This document shows, piece by piece, positions 13,301 to 28,300 of a stretch of DNA of 64,000 nt. The DNA comes from Limnohabitans sp. DM1 (lineage in GTDB: Bacteria > Pseudomonadota > Gammaproteobacteria > Burkholderiales > Burkholderiaceae_C): positions 124,171 through 188,170 of the forward strand of contig NZ_CXOO01000014.1 in the NCBI RefSeq assembly GCF_001269385.1, read 5' to 3'. The stretch's first letter is position 1, and each line of letters begins with the position of its first letter. A program made the position numbers and the translations under genes. The notes beneath the pieces were generated by a model. The model saw only the letters and a program-made list of their open reading frames with translations. It did no database searches and was not told the origin of the DNA.

Positions 13301-16300
13301 TGAGCAACTGACTCAGGCTGCCGTTGGCTGCGGTGATGTCGCTGACATCAAAAGCGGTGACTTTTTCACTGAACACCATGCTCACCGTGGCGGTTTCGCC
13401 CACTTTGAGACTGCTCTTGTCGATGCTCAGGCTCTGCACCACGGGTGCCACGATGTCCACCGTGTAAGCACGGCTGGCTGAGGCATTGGCCTGATTGCCT
13501 GCCGCATCGCTGGCGCTCAGCACCACATCCAGGCTTCGGTCGGTGTCAGCGATCAAATCGGTGGTGGTCACGTCCACGCTGTAATGCCCTGACAAGTCCA
13601 CCGTGGCGGTGAATGTGCGGCCATTGACGAACACACTGACAAGATCGCCTGCGCGCGCTTGTGTGACATCACCGGACACGGCGGTGCTCAGGGCTTGCGC
13701 ATCGACCGGGCCGATGGCGTCATCGCCAAAAACGGGTTCTATGCTCAATGTGGGCGCAGGTGCCGTGGTGTCCAGGGTGAAAGTCAAGGCCGACGAGGTG
13801 GCCACGTTGCCCGCCACATCGGTCTGGCGCACCCACACGGTGTTGAGGCCTTCGGTGGCGGTGAAGGTGCTGGCCCATGCCGTGCCATTGGTGCTGTAGC
13901 TGACCGAGGCACCATTTTCAAGGCCGCTGATCACCAGTTCAGCACTTTGGGAGATCCGGTCGCTGGCACTGGCGCCGCTGTCACAGACCAGCGCCACGGT
14001 GGGCTGGGCCACGGACTTGTCGATGGTCAAAGCCAGTGTTTGCGGCAGCGATGACGCACCGGCACTGTTCCTGGCCAGCACACTGACCGAGCCGCTGGCC
14101 ATGGTCAAGCTGGGGGTCAAGGACCACTGGCCGTTGGCGCCCACGGTGCTGGACAGCACTTCTCCAGAGCCCGGGAAGGTCACCACGATGATGTCGTCGG
14201 CCGCACCCGTGCCACTGATCGTGGGGGTGTCATCGTTGGTGATGCGGTCGCTGGTGGCACCGCTGTTGCTGGCGTCATTGAGCTGGAAGGTGAACGACGG
14301 CGCACGGGTGTCCACGCTGTAGAGCGCGCTGGCCGCTGTGCCTGCATTGTTGGCCAGGTCGCTGTAAGTGCTGGCCAGTGTCAGGGTGTTGTTCAAGGCC
14401 AGGAAGTTGGCCGTGGGGGTGAAGGTGGCCGTCCAGACCGTGCTGTCCGCATTGGCAGTGAAGGTACTGAGCGTGCCGTTGGGCGCGCTCACATCGCCAT
14501 TGGAGAACCCTTGCACGGCTTCGCTGAAGGCAATGCTCACGGTGGCACTTTCACCGGCCGTCAAAGCGGTGTCGCTCAAGCTGATGGTGGCTGTGGGCGC
14601 GAGTCGGTCCAATGCATAGTTGGCGCTGACGGCGCTGCTGCCCTGGTTTCCGGCCACATCGGTGTAGCCGTTGGACAGGCGCACCACGTTGCTGCTGTCC
14701 TGTGCATTGGCCGGGGTGAAGGTGCCTACCCAGGTACGGCCACCGTCGGTGGTGGCCAGGGTGCTCAGGGTGCCGTTTTCGACCCTGACATCGGTGCTGT
14801 CAAAGTTGCTGACTTTTTCATTGAAGGTGATGGTCAAGACAGCTGTCTCGTTGGCTTGCAAATCGGTGTCACTCAGGGTGATGGTGGCTGTGGGGCCTTG
14901 CGTGTCCACTGCGTGGTTGGCACTGGAGGCCGCGCCGCCTGCATTGCCCGCCAGGTCGCTGTAGGCGCCTGGGTTGATGCTCAGGCTGTTGACGGCCACT
15001 TCGACATTGGCGTTCGGCGTGAAGGTGCCTGTCCAGGTGACGCCGCCATCCGTGCTGGCCAGCGTGCTCAACTGTCCGTTGGGGGCATTGACATCGGCAT
15101 TGCTGAAGTCTTTGACCGCTTCATTGAAGGTGATCGTCACCGCCGCACTTTGGCCAGCCGTCAAACTCGTCACCACCGTGTTGGTGAAGTCTTTGAGGAC
15201 AATGCTGGCGCTGGGCGCTTTGGTGTCCACGCTGTAGTTGCCACTGGTGACGGCCACGCCGGCATTGCCGATCAGATCGCTGTAAGTGTTGGCCAGCGCA
15301 ATCGTGTTGAGCGCCACCTCAGTGTTGGCGTTGGGGGTGTAAGTGCCGATCCAGGTGATGCCACCATCGGCGCTGGAGAGCGTGCCCAAGGTGCCGTTTT
15401 GCACCGTGACGTCTTCGTTACTAAAACCTTGCACCTTTTCACTGAAGGTGATGGTCAAGGTCGTGGTTTCGCCCGCTTTGAGGGCTTCATCGGCCAGCGC
15501 AATGACCGCTGTGGGCGCTTTGGTGTCCAGGCTGTAGTTGCCACTGCTGCCGGTGGTACCCGCATTGCCTGCCAGGTCGGTGTAGTTGGAGAACACCTGC
15601 ACCAGGTTGCTGGTGTCTTCGATCATGCTGCTGGCCGTCAGGGTCGCGGTCCAGGTCAAGCCACCGTCCGTGCTGGCCAATGCACTCAAGCTGGCGTTGT
15701 CTGCCGACATATCGCCCAAGTCAAAGGCCTGCACTTTTTCTGAAAAACGCACCGTCACCGTGGCGGTGTCTGCGGCTTTGAGAACGGTTTTATCCAGGGT
15801 GACGCTTTGCACAGAAGGTGCCGATGTGTCCACACTGTAAGTGCGGCTGGCTTGCGCGCTGGCGGCATTGCCCGCAGCGTCTGTCGCGTTGATGAACACT
15901 TCCAGTTTCTTGTCGGCATCGTCCACCAAGTCCACTGTGTCAATCTGGATGTTGTAGCCCCCCACCGCGTTCACGGTGCCGGTGTAGGTTTGCCCATTGA
16001 CCTGCACTTGCACCAGATCGCCCTGGCTGGCCTGCAAGGCCACACCCGTGATGGTGGTGCTCGGGTTGGCGGCGTCGGCAGGCCCCACGGCGTCGTCGCC
16101 GCCAATGGCGGCCACGGTGATGCTGGGCACGGGCACTTGCGTGTCCAGCGTGAAGCTGAACACCGTGGGTGTGCTGATGTTGTCGGCCTTGTCGGTTTGA
16201 CGCACCTGCACGGTGTTCAGGCCTTCTTGCGCCGTGAAGGTGCTGCCCCAGGTGCTGCCGTCGGTGCTGTACTCCAGCACGGCATCACTTTCAATCTGCC

Positions 16301-19300
16301 CGATGTTCAGATTGCCCACCGTGGTGATTTTGTCGCTGCTGCTGGCGCCCGAGTCGCACAGCAGGCTGACTGTGGGCGAGGCCGCGATTTTGTCGATGAT
16401 CACCGCCAGGCTGACGGTCGAGTCCACGCTGCTGCCCGCCTGCAGTGTCCGGGCCACCAGAACGTTGCCCGAGGAAATCGTCAGCGATGGCGTGACCGAC
16501 CACAGACCATTGATGTCCACCACGGCATCCAGAACCTCGTTGGTGCCGGGCATGGTCACGCGGATGCGGTCGCCCACAGCCCCCGTGCCGCTGATGACAG
16601 GCGTGTCCTGACGGGTGATCAGATCGTTGAGTGAACCACTGTTGCTGAGGTTGTCCAGGCCCGCAGTGAATGTGCCCGCCTTGGTGTTGAGCACAAAGGT
16701 CAGCATGTCCGACACGGCGCTGTTGCCAGCCTGATCCGTGACACGGGCATACACGGTGTTGTTGCCTTCGGCCGCGCTGTAGGTGTTTGTCCAGCTGGTG
16801 CCATTGGTGCTGTATTCGACCACAGCACCGCTTTCAATGGCAGAGCCGCCTGCGCTGCCGGGCACATTGAGCGAGCCATCTATCGTGACTTTGTCACCCG
16901 GTGTTCCTGTGTCTGACACCAGCGTCAACGTAGGCTTGCTGATGAACGTGTCCACCGTGAAGCTCAAGGTAGTGGCAGGGCCTGCGTTGCCTGCGGCATC
17001 CACCACCCGTGCCTGCACGGTATTGCTGCCCTCGCCTGCAGCAAAGGTGCTGCCCCAAGCCAGTCCGTCCACGCTGTATTGGAGGGTGGCACCTGACTCC
17101 AGGGTCGTGGCCAAAATGCTGCCGCTCTGGCTGATTTTGTCGGTGCCCGAACTGCCGCTGTCACAGACCAGCGCCAAAGTGGGCACCGTGGGCGCCAGCG
17201 TGTCCAGGGTGAAATTGAAGGTGCTGACCGCACCCACATTGCCTGCGGCGTCCGTCACACGAATTTGTACAGCATTGGCGCCTTCCATGGCGCTGAACGT
17301 GGTCAGCCAGGTGCTGCCATTGGTGCTGTATTCAATTTGCCCACCGCTTTCGCTGGTCACGCTTTGCAGCAGGGCCTGCTTGCTGAGTCGGTCGCTGCCA
17401 CTGCTGCCGCTGTCGCAGACCAGGGTGGTGAGCACAGCGGCGGGTGTCGTGGTGTCCAGGGTGAAGCTCAGGCTGCTGGCATCACTGACATTGCCTGCCG
17501 TATCGGTGGCCCGGGCATACACCTTGTTGACGCCTTCTGTGGCCACAAAGGTGGTGCCCCAGGTGCTGCCATCGGTGCTGTAAGCCAGGACCGTGCCTGT
17601 CCCATGGGACACATTGATGCCCCCTTTGGCTGAAATCAGGTCACTGCTGCTCAAGCCGCCATCACAAACCAGGGTGATCACGGGCGCGCTGGGTTTGACA
17701 CTCTGAAGCTGGAAAGCCAGGTTTTGCGTTCTCTGATTACCTGCCGAGTCCGTCACGCGCACGGTGATGGCGTTGGCGCCTTCGCTGGCCTGGAAATCAT
17801 TGGCCCAGCTCGTGCCATCGGTGCTGTATTGCACATGGGCACCCGCTTCAACCCCGGACAGAATCAAGTTCGGGGTGTGGGTGATCAGATCGCTGGCTGT
17901 ACCACTGTCACAGGCAAGCGCTACGGCAAAGGCAGCCACTGTCGTGTCCAGGGTGAAATTGAGCGGCACAGACAGGGCACTGTTGCCTGCCCCGTCGGTC
18001 ACTCTGACAGTGACACGGTTGAGGCCCTCTGCCGCATTGAACGTGGTGGTCCATTGCAGGCCATCGGTGCTGTAGTCCACTTGTGCGCCAGCCTCAAGGC
18101 CGGCGAGTGTCAAGGCACCAAAGCGGCTGGCGTTGTCGGTGCTGCTCGATCCGCTGTCGCAAGTGAGGGTGAGCGTGGGCACTGCGATCACTTGATCAAT
18201 GACCACATTCAGCGTCTGCGCGGTGCTGGTGTTGCCCGCCACGTCAATGGCCACCACACTGACCGTGCCCGTGCTGATGGCCAGATTGGGCGTCACCGTC
18301 CAAGTGCCGTCTGCAGCCACGGTGGTGCTGATCACTTCCAATGTGCCGGGCATCGTGACACGGATGAGGTCCCCCTCCACACCCGAACCGCTGATGGTGG
18401 GTGTGGCGTCAGAGGTCATCAGATCGGTCAGCGTGCCGCTGTTGCTGGCGTCGTCGAGTTTGACCGTGAAGCTCGGTGCCTTGGTGTCCACGGCGTACGT
18501 GGCCGTGGCCACCGTGCCCGCATTGCCCGCTTCGTCGGTGTAGGCCGTGCTCAGGCTCAGCGTGTTGCTGGCCGCTTCGGTGTCCACTGCTGGTGTGAAG
18601 GTGGCTGTCCAGATCAGGCCGTCTGCGCTGGCGGTGAATGTGCTCAGAGCCCCATTGGGCGCCGTGATGTCCGCGTTGCTGAAGTCTTTGACTTTCTCGC
18701 TGAAGGTGATGGTCACCGTGGCGCTCTCGCCTGCTTTGAGGGCGTTGTCGCTCAGGGCAATGCTGGCCGTGGGCGCTTTGAGGTCAATCGCGTAGTTGGC
18801 GCTGCTGGTGCTGGCGCCTGGGTTGCCCGCCACGTCGGTGTAGCTGTTGGCCACGCTCATGACGTTGCTGGCATCGGCCGTGCCCGCTGTGGGCGTGAAG
18901 GTGCCCACCCAGGTCTTGCCCTCGTCGGTGGTGGCCAGGGTGCTCAGCGTGCCGTTCTCCACGGTCACATCGTTGTTGCCAAAGCCGGTGACTTTTTCAC
19001 TGAAGACGATGGTCACTTGTGCGCTCTCGCCTGCCGTGAGCGCGCTGTCGCTCAGGGTGATGCTGGCTGTCGGACCTTGGGTGTCCACAGCGTAGTTGGC
19101 ACTCGATGCGGCTGAGCCTGCGTTAGCGGCCAGGTCGCTGTAGGCACCGGGGTTGACGCTGATGCTGTTGGCGGCGACTTCCACGTTGGCGTTGGGCGTG
19201 AACGTCGCGGTCCAGGTGGTGCCGCCGTCGGTGCTGGCCAGGGTGCTGAGCGTGCCGTTGGGCGCTGTCACGTCGGCGTTGCTGAAGTCTTTGACCGCTT

Positions 19301-22300
19301 CGCTGAAGGTGATGGTCAGCTGGGCGCTTTGACCGGCCGTGAGGCTGGTCATCGGTGCACCTTGGGCGTCTTGGAGGCTGACGGTGGCCGAGGGGGCCTT
19401 GGTGTCCACGCTGTAGTTGCCGCTGGTGCCCACGGTCCCGGCGTTGCCGATCAGGTCGCTGTAGCTATTGGCCAGCGTGATGACGTTGGTGCTGTCTTCG
19501 AGGTTGATGCTGGGCGTGTAGGTGCCGGTCCAGACGATGCCGTCTGCGCTGCTCAGGGTGCCCAGACTGCCGTTGGCCACGGTGACGTCGTCGTTGCTGA
19601 AGTTGACCACTTTCTCGCTGAAGGTGATGGTCAGTGTGGTGGTCTCGCCCGCTTGCAAGGCTTCGTCGGCCAGTTTGATCGTGGCTGTGGGGGCTTTGGT
19701 GTCCAGGCTGTAGTTGTTGCTTACGCCTGCTGTGCCTGGGTTGTCCGACAGGTCGGTGTAGTTGGCCAGCACTTTGACCACATTGCTGGTGTCTTCGATG
19801 TTGGCAGTCGCGGTGAGTGTGGCTGTCCAGGTCAGACCGCTGTCGGCTGTGGCCAGGCCGCTCAGTGTGGCGTTGTCAGCGCTCAGGTCCGACAGGTCAA
19901 AGGCTTTGACTTTCTCGCTGAAGCCGATGGTGACGGTGGCGGTTTCACCCACTTTGAGGGCGCTCTTGTCCAGCACGATGCTTTGCACCGTGGGTACGGT
20001 GATGTCCACTGCATAGGCTCGGGTGGTCGATGCCATCTGGGTGTTGCCTGCCGCATCGCTGGCCATGAGCACGACTTCAAGGGTGCTGCCGGAGTCGGCA
20101 ATCAGGTCGGCTGTGGCCACGCTCACGCTGTAGTTGCTCAAAGCGTCCACGGTGCCTGTAAAGGTTTGGCCGTTGACCAGCACTTTGACCTCGTCGCCTT
20201 CGCGGGCGTCGCTCACGCTGCCGGTGATGGCGGTGTGGGTTTGCACGGCGTCAGCGGGGCTCAGGGCGTCGTCGCCGCCAATGGCGTTGATGCTGACCGT
20301 TGGCACTGGGGCGGTGGTGTCCAGTGTGAAGTTCAATGTACTGGCCGCGCTCACGTTGCCTGCGGCGTCGGTCTGGCGCACGCTCACCGTGTTGGCGCCG
20401 TCAGTGGCTGTGAAGGTGCTGCTCCACGTTGTGCCGTTGGTGCTGTATTCGATGGTGGCGCCTGCCTCCAGGTTGCTCACCGTGATCTGGCCGGTTTGGC
20501 TGATCAGGTCTGTGGCACTCGATCCGCTGTCGCACGCCAGCACGAGCGTCGGTGTGCCCACCGTTTTGTCAATCACCAGGGCCAGTGTTTGCGCTGCACT
20601 GGTGTTGCCTGCTGGATCGGTGGCGATCACGATCACGTTGCCGCTGGCGATCACCAGGGTCGGTGTGACGCTCCACTTGCCGTCTGCGGCCACCGTGGTG
20701 CTCAGCACTTCAAGGGTGCCGGGCATGGTCACTTGGATGATGTCATCCTTGGTGCCCGTGCCGCTGATGGTGGGCGTGTCGTCGTGGGTCAGGCGGTCTG
20801 ACTTGGCGCCGCTGTTGCTCGCGTCGTCGAGTTTGACCGTGAAGCTCGGTGCCTTGGTGTCCACGGCGTACGTGGCCGTGGCCACCGTGCCCGCATTGCC
20901 CGCTTCGTCGGTGTAGGCCGTGCTCAGGCTCAGCGTGTTGCTGGCCGCTTCGGTGTCCACTGCTGGTGTGAAGGTGGCTGTCCAGATCAGGCCGTCTGCG
21001 CTGGCGGTGAAGGTGCTCAGAGCCCCATTGGGCGCCGTGATGTCCGCGTTGCTGAAGTCTTTGACTTTCTCGCTGAAGGTGATCGTGACGGTGGCGCTCT
21101 CGCCTGCTTTGAGGGCGTTGTCGCTCAAGGCGATGCTGGCCGTGGGCGCTTTGAGGTCTATCGCGTAGTTGGCGCTGCTGGTGCTGGCGCCTGGGTTGCC
21201 CGCCACGTCGGTGTAGCTGTTGGCCACGCTCATGACGTTGCTGGCATCTGCCGTGCCTGCGGTGGGCGTGAAGCTGCCCACCCAGGTCTTGCCGCCGTCT
21301 GTGGTGGCCAGGGTGCTGAGCGTGCCGTTTTCTACAGTGACGTCGGTGTTGTCAAAGTCGGTGACTTTTTCGCTGAAGACGATGGTCACTTGCGCGCTCT
21401 CGCCTGCCGTGAGCGCGTTGTCGCTCAGCGTGATGCTGGCCGTCGGGCCTTGGGTGTCTACCGCGTAGTTCGCGCTGGCTGCAGCTGCGCCTGCGTTGTT
21501 CGCGAGGTCGCTGTAGGTGCCAGGGTTGACGCTGATGCTGTTGGCCGCCACTTCCACATTGGCGCTGGGCGTGAACGTCGCGGTCCAGGTGGTGCCGCCG
21601 TCGGTGCTGGCCAGGGTGCTGAGCGTGCCGTTGGGCGCTGTCACGTCGGCGTTGCTGAAGTCTTTGACCGCTTCGCTGAAGGTGATGCTCAGCTGGGCGC
21701 TTTGACCTGCCGTGAGGCTGGTCATCGGTGCACCTTGGGCGTCTTGGAGGCTGACGGTGGCCGAGGGGGCCTTGGTGTCCACGCTGTAGTTGCCGCTGGT
21801 GCCCACGGTCCCGGCGTTGCCGATCAGGTCGCTGTAGGTGTTGGCCAGCGTGATGACGTTGGTGGTGTCTTCAAGGTTGACGCTGGGCGTGTAGGTGCCC
21901 GTCCAGACGATGCCGTCTGCGCTGACCAAGGTGCCCAGGGTGCCGTTTTGCACCGTGACATCCGCGTTGCCAAAGTCTTGCACCTTCTCGCTGAAGGTGA
22001 TGGTGAGTGTGGTGGTTTCACCGGCTTGCAGGGCTTCGTCGGTCAGTTTGATCGTGGCTGTCGGGGCTTTGGTCTCGACGCTGTAGTTGTTGCTTGCCCC
22101 TGCTGTGCCTGGGTTGTCCGACAGATCGGTGTAGTTGGCCAGCACTTGGACCACATTGCTGGTGTCTTCGATGTTGGCAGTCGGGGTGAGTGTGGCGGTC
22201 CAGGTCAGGCCGCCATCGGCTGTGGCCAGGTTGCTCAGTGTGGCGTTGTCAGCGCTCAGGTCCGACAGGTCAAAGGCTTTGACTTTCTCGCTGAAGCTGA

Positions 22301-25300
22301 TGGTGACGGTGGCGCTGTCGCCCAGTTTGACGGCGCTCTTGTCCAGCACGATGCTTTGCACCGTGGGCACGGTGATGTCCACGGCGTAGGCCCGGTTGGC
22401 AGATGCCATCTGGGTGTTGCCTGCTGCATCGCTGGCCATGAGCACGACTTCGATGGCGCTGCCTGAGTCAGCAATCAAATCAGCCGTGGCCACGCTCACG
22501 CTGTAGTTGCCCAAAGCGTCTACGGTGCCGCTGAAGGTTTGGCCGTTGACCAGTACTTTGACCACATCGCCTTCGCGGGCGTCGCTCACGCTGCCGGTGA
22601 TGCCGGTCTGGGTTTGCACGGCGTCAGCAGGGCTCAGGGCGTCGTCGCCGCCAATGCCGTTGATGGTGACTGTTGGCACTGGGGCGGTGGTGTCCAGCTC
22701 AAAGCTCAGCGTGCTGGTTGCGCTTACGTTGCCGGCGGTGTCTGTCTGGCGCACGCTCACCGTGTTGGCGCCGTCGGTGGCTGTGAAGGTGCTGCTCCAG
22801 GTTGTGCCGTTGGTGCTGTATTCGATGGTGGCGCCTGCCTCCAGGTTGCCCACCGTGATCTGGCCGGTTTGGCTGATCAGGTCTGTGGCACTCGATCCGC
22901 TGTCGCACGCCAGCACGAGCGTCGGTGTGCCCACTGTTTTGTCAATCACCAGGGCCAGTGTTTGCGCTGCACTGGTGTTGCCTGCTGGATCGGTGGCGAT
23001 CACGATCACGTTGCCGCTGGCGATCACCAGGGTCGGTGTGACGCTCCACTTGCCGTCTGCGGCCACCGTGGTGCTCAGCACTTCAAGGGTGCCGGGCATG
23101 GTCACTTGGATGATGTCATCCTTGGTGCCCGTGCCGCTGATGGTGGGCGTGTCGTCGTGGGTCAGGCGGTCTGACTTGGCGCCGCTGTTGCTCGCGTCGT
23201 CGAGTTTGACCGTGAAGCTCGGTGCCTTGGTGTCTACCGCATAGCTGGCCTGCGCTGTGGTGCCGGTGTTGCCCGCTTCGTCGCTGTAGGCCGTGCTCAG
23301 GCTCAGCGTGTTGCTGGCCGCTTCGGTGTCCACTGCTGGTGTGAAGGTGGCTGTCCAGATCAGGCCGTCTGCGCTGGCGGTGAATGTGCTCAGAGCCCCA
23401 TTGGGCGCTGTGATGTCCGCGTTGCTGAAGTCTTTGACTTTCTCGCTGAAGGTGATCGTGACGGTGGCGCTCTCGCCTGCTTTGAGGGCGTTGTCGCTCA
23501 AGGCGATGCTGGCCGTGGGCGCTTTGAGGTCTATCGCGTAGTTGGCGCTGCTGGTGCTGGCGCCTGGGTTGCCCGCCACGTCGGTGTAGCTGTTGGCCAC
23601 GCTCATGACGTTGCTGGCATCGGCCGTTCCCGCTGTGGGCGTGAAGGTGCCCACCCAGGTCTTGCCCTCGTCGGTGGTGGCCAGGGTGCTCAGCGTGCCG
23701 TTCTCCACGGTCACATCGTTGTTGCCAAAGCCGGTGACTTTTTCGCTGAAGACGATGGTCACTTGTGCGCTCTCGCCTGCCGTGAGCGCGCTGTCGCTCA
23801 GGGTGATGCTGGCGGTGGGGCCTTGGGTGTCCACAGCGTAGTTGGCACTCGATGCGGCTGAGCCTGAGTTGCCTGCCAGGTCGCTGTAGGTATTGGGGTT
23901 GACGCTGATGCTGTTGGCCGCCACTTCCACGTTGGCGTTGGGCGTAAACGTGGCTGTCCAGGTGGTGCCGCCGTCGGTGCTGGCCAGGGTGCTGAGCGTG
24001 CCGTTGGGCGCTGTGACGTCCGCGTTGCTGAAGTCTTTGACCGCTTCGCTGAAGGTGATGGTCAGCTGTGCGCTTTGTCCGGCCGTGAGGCTGGTCATCG
24101 GTGCACCTTGGGCGTCTTTGAGGGCGACGGTGGCCGAGGGGGCCTTGGTGTCCACGCTGTAGTTGCCGCTGGTGCCCACGGCTCCGGCGTTGCCGATCAG
24201 GTCGCTGTAGGTGTTGGCCAGCGTGATGACGTTGGTGCTGTCTTCGAGGTTGATGCTGGGCGTGTAGGTGCCGGTCCAGACGATGCCGTCTGCGCTGCTC
24301 AGGGTGCCCAGACTGCCGTTGGCCACGGTGACGTCGTCGTTGCTGAAGTTGACCACTTTCTCGCTGAAGGTGATGGTCAGCGTGGTGGTCTCGCCCGCTT
24401 GCAGGGCTTCGTCGGCCAGTTTGATCGTGGCTGTGGGCGCTTTGGTGTCCAGGCTGTAGTTGTTGCTTGCGCCTGCGGTGCCCACGTTGCCTGCATTGTC
24501 GGTGTAGGTGGCCGACAGTTGCACCAGGTTGCTGGTGTCTTCGATGCTGCTGTTGGCCACCAGCGTGGCCGTCCAGGTCAGGCCGTCGTCGGCTGTGGCC
24601 AGGCCGCTCAGGCTGGCGTTGTCGGCCACCAGATCGCCCACATCAAAGGCGATGACTTTTTCCGAGAAGCGGATGGTGACGGTGGCGCTGTCGCCTGCTT
24701 TGAGCAGTGTTTTGTCCAGCGCGATGCTTTGCACTTGCGGCGCCGAGGTGTCCACGCTGTAGCTGCGGCTGGCCGAGGTGCTGGCTTGGTTGCCTGCGGC
24801 ATCGCTGGCGTTGAGCAGCACTTCCAGTGTTTTGTCCGAGTCGGCCACCAGGTCGGCCGTGTCGATGCTGATGTTGTAGCTGCCCACGGCGTTGACGGTG
24901 CCGCTGAAGGTGTTGCCGTTCACGGCAATTTGCACCACATCGCCTTCGCTGGCCCCCAGCGCAGCGCCGGTGATGGTGGTTTGCAGGTTGGCCGCATCGG
25001 CCGGGCCCACGGCATCGTCGCCGCCAATGGGCGTGATGCTGACGGTGGGCACGGGTTTGCCGGTGTCCACCGTGAAGCTGAACACGGTGGGGGTGCTGGT
25101 GTTGTTGGCTTTGTCGGTTTGACGCACTTGCACGGTGTTGGCGCCTTCTTGCGCCGTGAAGGTGCTGCTCCAGGTGCTGCCGTCGGTGCTGTATTCGACC
25201 AAGGCGTCTGTTTCGATCTGCCCGATGTTCAGGTTGCCTAGGGTGCTGATCTTGTCGCTTTGGCTGCGCCCGGTGTCGCACAGCAAGCTGACGGAGGGTG

Positions 25301-28300
25301 AGGCCACGGTTTGGTCGATGACCACCGCCAGGTTGATGGTGGCATCCACGCTGTTGCCCGCTTGCAGGGTGCGTTCGATTTGCACATTGCCCGAGGCCAT
25401 GGCCAGCGTGGGCGTGACGGACCACAGGCCGTTGTTGTCGACCACGGTGGTGAGCACTTCGCCTGTGCCGGGCATGGTCACTTTGATGCGGTCGCCTTCT
25501 GAGCCGCTGCCGGTGATGGTGGGGGTGTCGTAATAAGTGCTCAGGTCCGTCAGGGCGCCGCTGTTGCTGTTGTTGTCCAGGCCCGCGGTGAAGGTGCCTG
25601 CTTTGGTGTTGAGCACAAATCGGAGGACGTCGGAGACGGCGATGTTGCCCGCCGCATCCCGGACCCGTGCGTAGACGGTGTTGCTGCCTTCTATGGCGCT
25701 GTAGGTGTTGGTCCAGCTGCTGGCGTTGGTGCTGTATTCGACCACGGCACCGGCTTCTATGGCCGAGCCGGCGGCGCTGCCGGGGGCGTTCAAGCTGGCG
25801 TCGATGGTGACCAGATCGCCCGGGGTGCCGGTGTCGGAGGCGAGGGTCAGGATCGGTTTGACGATTTGCGTGTCCACAGTGAACACCAGTTGGCTGGCCG
25901 CGCCGGTGTTGCCTGCGGCATCGACCACGCGTGCGTAAACGGTGTTGCTGCCTTCTCCTGCGGCAAAGGTGCTGCCCCAGGCTGTGCCGTTGCTGCTGTA
26001 TTGGAGCGTGGCGCCCGCTTCCAGGCTTGTGGCGGTGAGGCTGCCGTTTTGACTGATTTTGTCGGTGCCGGAGCTGCCGCTGTCGCACACCAGGCCCAAT
26101 ACGGGCGCATCGGGTGCTTGGGTGTCAAGCGTGAAGCTGTAGGTGGCCACAGCACCGGCATTGCCTGCGGCATCCGTCACGCGCACTTGGACGTTGTTGG
26201 CGCCCTCTGCGGCTGCAAAGGTGGTGGCCCAGTTCACGCCGTTGGTGCTGTATTCGAGCTGGCCGCCCGCTTCCACGCTGCTGAGGCTCAGGGTGCCTGT
26301 GTTGCTGATCTTGTCTGTGCCTGCGCCTGTGATGCTGCCGCTGTCGCACACCAGGCCCACGGTGGGGGCCACGGGGGCTGCGCTGTCCAGGGTGAAGCTC
26401 AGGTTCGATGGCTCGCTGACGTTGCCTGCTGGGTCGGTGACGCGCACGCTCACCGTGTTGGCCCCTTCGGCCGGTGCAAAGGTGCTGCCCCAGGTGGTGC
26501 CGTTGGTGCTGTATTCCAGCGTGGCACCGGCTTCGGCGGCCACGTTGACCGTGCCGTTGTTCGTGAGTTGATCAGCGCCTTGGCTGCCGCTGTCGCACAC
26601 CAGGGTGAGCACCGCTGGGGTGGGCGCTGTGCTGTCCAGGGTGAAGCTGTAGTCTTGGGTGCGCTGGTTGCCTGCGGTGTCCATGACGCGCACTTTGACG
26701 TTGTTCAGGCCTTCGGCGGCCGTGTAGGTGCTGGTCCAGGTGCTGCCGTTGGTGCTGTAGCTGATGTCGGCTCCGGCTTCTGCGCCGGTGATGACCAAAG
26801 CGCCATTTCGGCTGACTTTGTCGCTGGCCGTGCCGCTGTCGCAGCTGAGCGCCACGGTGAAGGCGCTGGTTTGGCTGTCCAGGGTGAAACTGAAGGCGCT
26901 GGAGGTGGCCACGTTGCCTGCGGCGTCGGTGGCGCGCACCTGCACCGTGTTGGCGCCTTCTGTCGCATTGAAGGTGGTGGTCCAGGTCGTGCCGTTGGTG
27001 CTGTATTCCAGCTGGCTGTCGCTGTCAGCGCTGACGGCGAAGGCACCGTTGCTGGTGACTTTGTCTGTGGCGCTCGATCCGCTGTCGCTGATCAGGCTGA
27101 TCACGGGGGTGGTGATGCTGGCGTCGATTTGCAGGGCCAAGGTTTTGGCTACACTGACCACGCCTGCTGGATTGGTCGCGGTCACGCTGACGGTGCCGCT
27201 GGCCACATCGGTGCCAGCGGTCACGCTCCACTTGCCATCTGCGGCCACCGTGGTGCTCAGGATCTCGCCTGTGCCGGGCATGGTCACCCGAATGATGTCG
27301 CCCTCTGTGCCGGTGCCACTGATCGTGGGCGTCAGGTCCTGGGTCAGCAGGTCTGTTGGGCTGCCACTGTTGCTGGACAAGTCCAGTTGTGCGGTGAACA
27401 CCGCTTCAGCGGCGTTCAGCGTGAAGCTCAGGATGTCTGAGGTGGCCACATTGCCCGCTGCGTCTGTGACCTTGAGGGTCACGCTGTTGGTGCCCTCCAC
27501 GGCCGTGAAGCTGCTGGTCCAGGTTTGACCGTCGGTGCTGTACTGCACCTGCGCGTCGCTGTCCACGCTGTTCAGGTTCAGCGCACCATTGCGGGTGATG
27601 CCGTCGCTGCTGCTGACTCCGCTGTCGCAGCTCAGGGCCACGGTGGGCTTGGAGATGCCGGTGTCCAGCGTGAAGCTCAGGGTGCTGGCTGCGCCCGCGT
27701 TGCCTGCGGCGTCAATGACCCGGGCCTTGACGGTGTTGCTGCCTTCGGCTGCGGTGAAGGTGGTGCCCCAAGCTGCGCCGTCTGTGCTGTATTGCAGCGT
27801 GCCGCCCACTTCCGAGGTGCTGACGCTGTAGCGGCCATCGCTGGTGATCTTGTCTGTGCCCAACGGGCCGCTGTCGCACACCAATCCAAGGACCGGCGCA
27901 TCGGGTGCCCGTGTGTCCAGGGTGAAGCTGTAGGTGGCCACGGCTCCGATGTTGCCTGCCGCGTCCGTCACGCGCACTTGCACGTTGTTGACGCCCTCTG
28001 CCGCTGCAAAGGTGGTCGCCCAGCTCACGCCGTTGATGCTGTATTCGAGCTGGCCCCCCGCTTCCACGCTGCTCAGGCTCAGGGTGCCTGTGTTGGTGAG
28101 TTTGTCGGTGCCCGCGCCTGTGATGCTGCCGCTGTCGCACACCAGGCCCACGGTGGGCGCTGTGGGTGCTGCGCTGTCCAGCGTGAAGCTCAGGCTCGAT
28201 GGCTCGCTGACGTTGCCTGCTGGGTCGGTGACGCGCACGCTCACCGTGTTAGCGCCTTCGGCCGGTGCAAAGGTGCTGCCCCAGGTGGTGCCGTTGGTGC

